A DNA stretch of 64,000 bases from Gluconacetobacter diazotrophicus PA1 5 (GTDB taxonomy: Bacteria > Pseudomonadota > Alphaproteobacteria > Acetobacterales > Acetobacteraceae), in contig NC_010125.1 of the NCBI RefSeq assembly GCF_000067045.1, positions 1,664,001 through 1,728,000 of the forward strand, written 5' to 3'. Every line of letters begins with the position of its first letter. The first letter of the stretch is position 1. This document shows positions 62,002-64,000 of this stretch, one piece after another. The notes beneath the pieces are model-generated. The model was given only the letters and a program-made list of their open reading frames with translations. It was not told where the DNA came from and did no database searches. The position numbers and the translations under genes were made by a program.

Positions 62002-62493
62002 ATGATGGGCTGGGTTGTTGATGGCTTAGTCGTTATTTCCACCATTTTTCTTGTATATGCCGCGTTGCATGATGTGGCGGTCCGAACAATACCTGATCAA
62101 GTGGTCGTCGCCTTGGGTGGGCTTGGGGCGACGATCGCCATTCTGCATGGCCATATCGTGGGTTCCATTCTGGTCGCGATCTGCGTATTCGGTTTGTGCT
62201 TCGCGATCTGGTGGTTCGGGGCGATCGGGGGCGGCGACGTCAAGCTGCTCAGTGCGGCGTCCTTGTTGTTTCCGCCCGCCGCGGTGCCGTCATGGATTTT
62301 GACGATAGCCATGTCGGGTGGTGTTCTGGCCGGTTTCTACTTGATGGTACGTCATCGGGTCACGGTCGGTCCGGTGCGACACGGTTGTTTCGGCCGTATT
62401 GTGCGGAGCGAGCGTTGGCGGATGCGTCGCGGCGGTCCTTTGCCTTATGCCGTCGCCATCGCGGCGGGGTCCTGTTTTCAGCTTATCCGGTGA
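62002..62493 (+). CDS. cpaA: Prepilin peptidase CpaA (A24 family)
   Basis: 163 residues with about four membrane helices. Both catalytic aspartates of A24 peptidases are visible: in ALHDVAVRTIPDQ near residue 23 and in GAIGGGDVKLLSA near 78. It trims the Flp leader in the inner membrane. cpaB follows ten bases later. Confidence 0.92.
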   Translation: MMGWVVDGLVVISTIFLVYAALHDVAVRTIPDQVVVALGGLGATIAILHGHIVGSILVAICVFGLCFAIWWFGAIGGGDVKLLSAASLLFPPAAVPSWILTIAMSGGVLAGFYLMVRHRVTVGPVRHGCFGRIVRSERWRMRRGGPLPYAVAIAAGSCFQLIR

Positions 62494-62503
62494 AGTTGTC
62501 TGA

Positions 62504-63382
62504 ATGATCGGGCGTATCCTGCTGATAGTCGTTGCCGTGTCCGGTCTGATCGGCGTGGTGATCCTGGGACGGCTGGCGCTCCATTCGGGTGAGAAGCCCG
62601 TGGTCGCGCAGGTCACGGAAAAGAAGGTGCCGACCGTCGGCGTCCTGGTTGCGCGGAAGGCGGAGCCGGCCGGTGCCTTGTTGCAGTCCGGGGATCTTCA
62701 GACGAAAGATTTTCCCGCCAACCTGGTGCCCCCCGGTGCGATTCACGACGTGCCGTCCGAACGCGCGGCGTTGACGGGCGGGTTGCTGCGCGTGCCGGTT
62801 CCCGAGGGCGGCCTGCTGACGAATGAAGCCGTGCTGCGCGTCGGCGATCACGGGTTTCTGGCAGCCGTATTGAAGCCCGGGGATTCAGCCGTCAGCGTCG
62901 GTGTCGACTCCGTTTCGGGGGTGGCCGACCTGATCGAGCCCGGGGATTACGTCGATCTGATCGTGACCCATGACGTGGCGACGGCCGACGTCGCCAATTC
63001 GGGGGGTGGGGCAGGCGGCAATCCGGGCGGGGACGCGGGTGGCGGTCGTATTGCTGCCGAAACGGTCCTGTCCGCCTTGCGTGTCGTGGCCATCGATCGT
63101 GAAATGCAGCATACGAGCACTGTCGACAGCCGGGGAGTGGGTAACCGGACGGTCACGCTGGAGGTGACACCGGCCCAGGCTGAGGCTGTCGCCGTGGCGG
63201 GGCGGCTGGGGCGCCTGACCCTGGCGGTCAGGTCGCTCGATCAGGCCGGGGTCGCGGCTTTTGCCCCGCATACGACATGGGGTGGCGATGTTTCGCCCGC
63301 GCTGGCGCATGGCCCGGAATCCGACGCGGAGACGGTGCACCTTTATAATGGGACCGCGGATCTAAAAGATGTTCATTTCTAG
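62504..63382 (+). CDS. cpaB: Flp pilus assembly protein CpaB
   Basis: 292 residues. A membrane anchor (IVVAVSGLIGVVILGRLAL) precedes a SAF domain (VLVARKAEPAGALLQSGDLQ, RVPVPEGGLLTNEAVL) and the RcpC/CpaB part with PGDSAVSVGVDSVSGVADLI and PGDYVDLIVTHDV, then VTLEVTPAQAEAVAVAGRLG. It acts in the periplasm with the CpaC secretin. It overlaps cpaC by 14 bases. Confidence 0.92.
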   Translation: MIGRILLIVVAVSGLIGVVILGRLALHSGEKPVVAQVTEKKVPTVGVLVARKAEPAGALLQSGDLQTKDFPANLVPPGAIHDVPSERAALTGGLLRVPVPEGGLLTNEAVLRVGDHGFLAAVLKPGDSAVSVGVDSVSGVADLIEPGDYVDLIVTHDVATADVANSGGGAGGNPGGDAGGGRIAAETVLSALRVVAIDREMQHTSTVDSRGVGNRTVTLEVTPAQAEAVAVAGRLGRLTLAVRSLDQAGVAAFAPHTTWGGDVSPALAHGPESDAETVHLYNGTADLKDVHF

Positions 63383-64000
63383 ACGGGTTCTGCCCATGGC
63401 GGCGTTCGCGGGCATGTCGCTATGCCTGGCGGGTGCGGATGCCCGATCGACTCACCCGGCCGCATCCGGATCGGTGGCGCACGGTGCCCACGCGGTGCTG
63501 GGAATCGAGGAAGGCGCCGGCAAGCTGGTGAAGCTGGATGGCATCGCGACGAACATCTTCGTGGCGGACCCCAAGGTGGTCGAGGTCCGGGCCGCCAGTC
63601 CGGACAGCATGTTCGTGTTCGGGGTCGGGGCCGGGCAGACGACGGTGATCGCCACCAGCCGGTCCGGCGGCGTGGTGGCACGCTATACGGTGGTCGTCCT
63701 GCCCTCGAGCTATCGCGCGTCGGCCCTTCGCCGGGATGTGGGGCAGCAGAATCCTCGTGTCCGCATCGGAACGGGGGCGGACGGCAGCATCGGCATCGAG
63801 GGGACTGAAACCTCCTCGGAATCGGCCGAGCAGGCGCTGGAGGGGGCGACGGCGCTGGTCGGAAAGGGGGGGCGTGTCGGCGATTATGCGTCCGTGCCCG
63901 GTTCGATCCAGGTCAATTTGAAGGTCCGGATCGTTGAAATGTCCCGCAGTCTGGTACGCGAACTGGGCGTGGAATGGCAGTCGGTCAATGCGCTGGGGAC
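63369..64000 (+). CDS. cpaC: Flp pilus secretin CpaC (partial, runs off the window)
   Basis: 210 residues present. A signal peptide (VLPMAAFAGMSLCLAGADA) leads into the N-terminal secretin domain: GAGKLVKLDGIATNIFVADP and VEVRAASPDSMFVFGVGAGQ with TTVIATSRSGGVVARYTVVV, followed by a BON-like part and the start of the secretin core (QVNLKVRIVEMSRSLVRELG). CpaC forms the outer-membrane channel of the Tad pilus. The pore domain lies beyond position 64000. Confidence 0.9.
   Translation, partial: MFISRRVLPMAAFAGMSLCLAGADARSTHPAASGSVAHGAHAVLGIEEGAGKLVKLDGIATNIFVADPKVVEVRAASPDSMFVFGVGAGQTTVIATSRSGGVVARYTVVVLPSSYRASALRRDVGQQNPRVRIGTGADGSIGIEGTETSSESAEQALEGATALVGKGGRVGDYASVPGSIQVNLKVRIVEMSRSLVRELGVEWQSVNALG

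Overview
The window looks like chromosome of an alphaproteobacterium, most likely a flagellated member of the Acetobacteraceae close to Gluconacetobacter. The grounds are high GC, a Caulobacter-like order of chemotaxis genes, FlaF, a MucR-like regulator, a DUF6468 protein, a DUF1217 protein and a MotE-like protein. The genus is inference; no marker in the window fixes it. Positions 1-290 hold the end of an rRNA operon (5S rRNA, initiator tRNA-Met, terminator).

From about 1.9 kb to 61.3 kb almost every gene belongs to one flagellar and chemotaxis superlocus. Left part (1.9-20 kb): motE-like, flhA, two tandem FlmG-type TPR/glycosyltransferase genes, a lytic transglycosylase, flgI-flgJ-flgN-like, a GT25 glycosyltransferase, a lipoprotein, flgBC, flagellin on the opposite strand, fliE-fliQ-fliR-flhB, flgE. 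Middle (20-36.6 kb): a chemoreceptor, an 860-residue periplasmic repeat protein with two small upstream genes, a CtrA/FtcR-like regulator with a degenerate receiver, flaF, a DUF1217 protein, fliI-fliJ, a second glycosyltransferase, motB-motA, fliK-flgD. Then fliF-fliG-fliH-fliN-fliO-fliP (37.2-42.2 kb), a complete che operon (42.5-50.9 kb: mcp, STAS, cheY, cheA, cheW, cheR, cheB, cheY, cheD, and a small protein with a CheZ-like DxxxQ motif), flgG-flgA-flgH on the minus strand, flgF-flgK-flgL on the plus strand, a MucR-like regulator, and fliL-fliM-DUF6468 on the minus strand.

Together these genes supply the export gate (FlhA, FlhB, FliOPQR), the ATPase complex (FliH, FliI, FliJ), MS ring and switch (FliF, FliG, FliM, FliN), rod, rings, hook, junctions, filament, stator (MotA, MotB) and the full receptor-to-switch signalling chain. 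No FliD, FliS, FlbT or FliX was recognised. From 61.7 kb a different system begins, the Flp/Tad pilus (flp, cpaA, cpaB, cpaC), and it runs off the right end.

The most unusual points are two apparent single-base frameshifts (in the second FlmG-like gene and at the 3' end of cheD), a pseudo-receiver flagellar regulator, a possible short CheZ-like phosphatase in the cheU position, an extended MucR-like protein whose ribosome-binding site lies in a perfect hairpin, a large uncharacterised periplasmic protein that could pair with the MotE-like protein, and a set of sigma-54-like promoter candidates in front of hook and filament genes.
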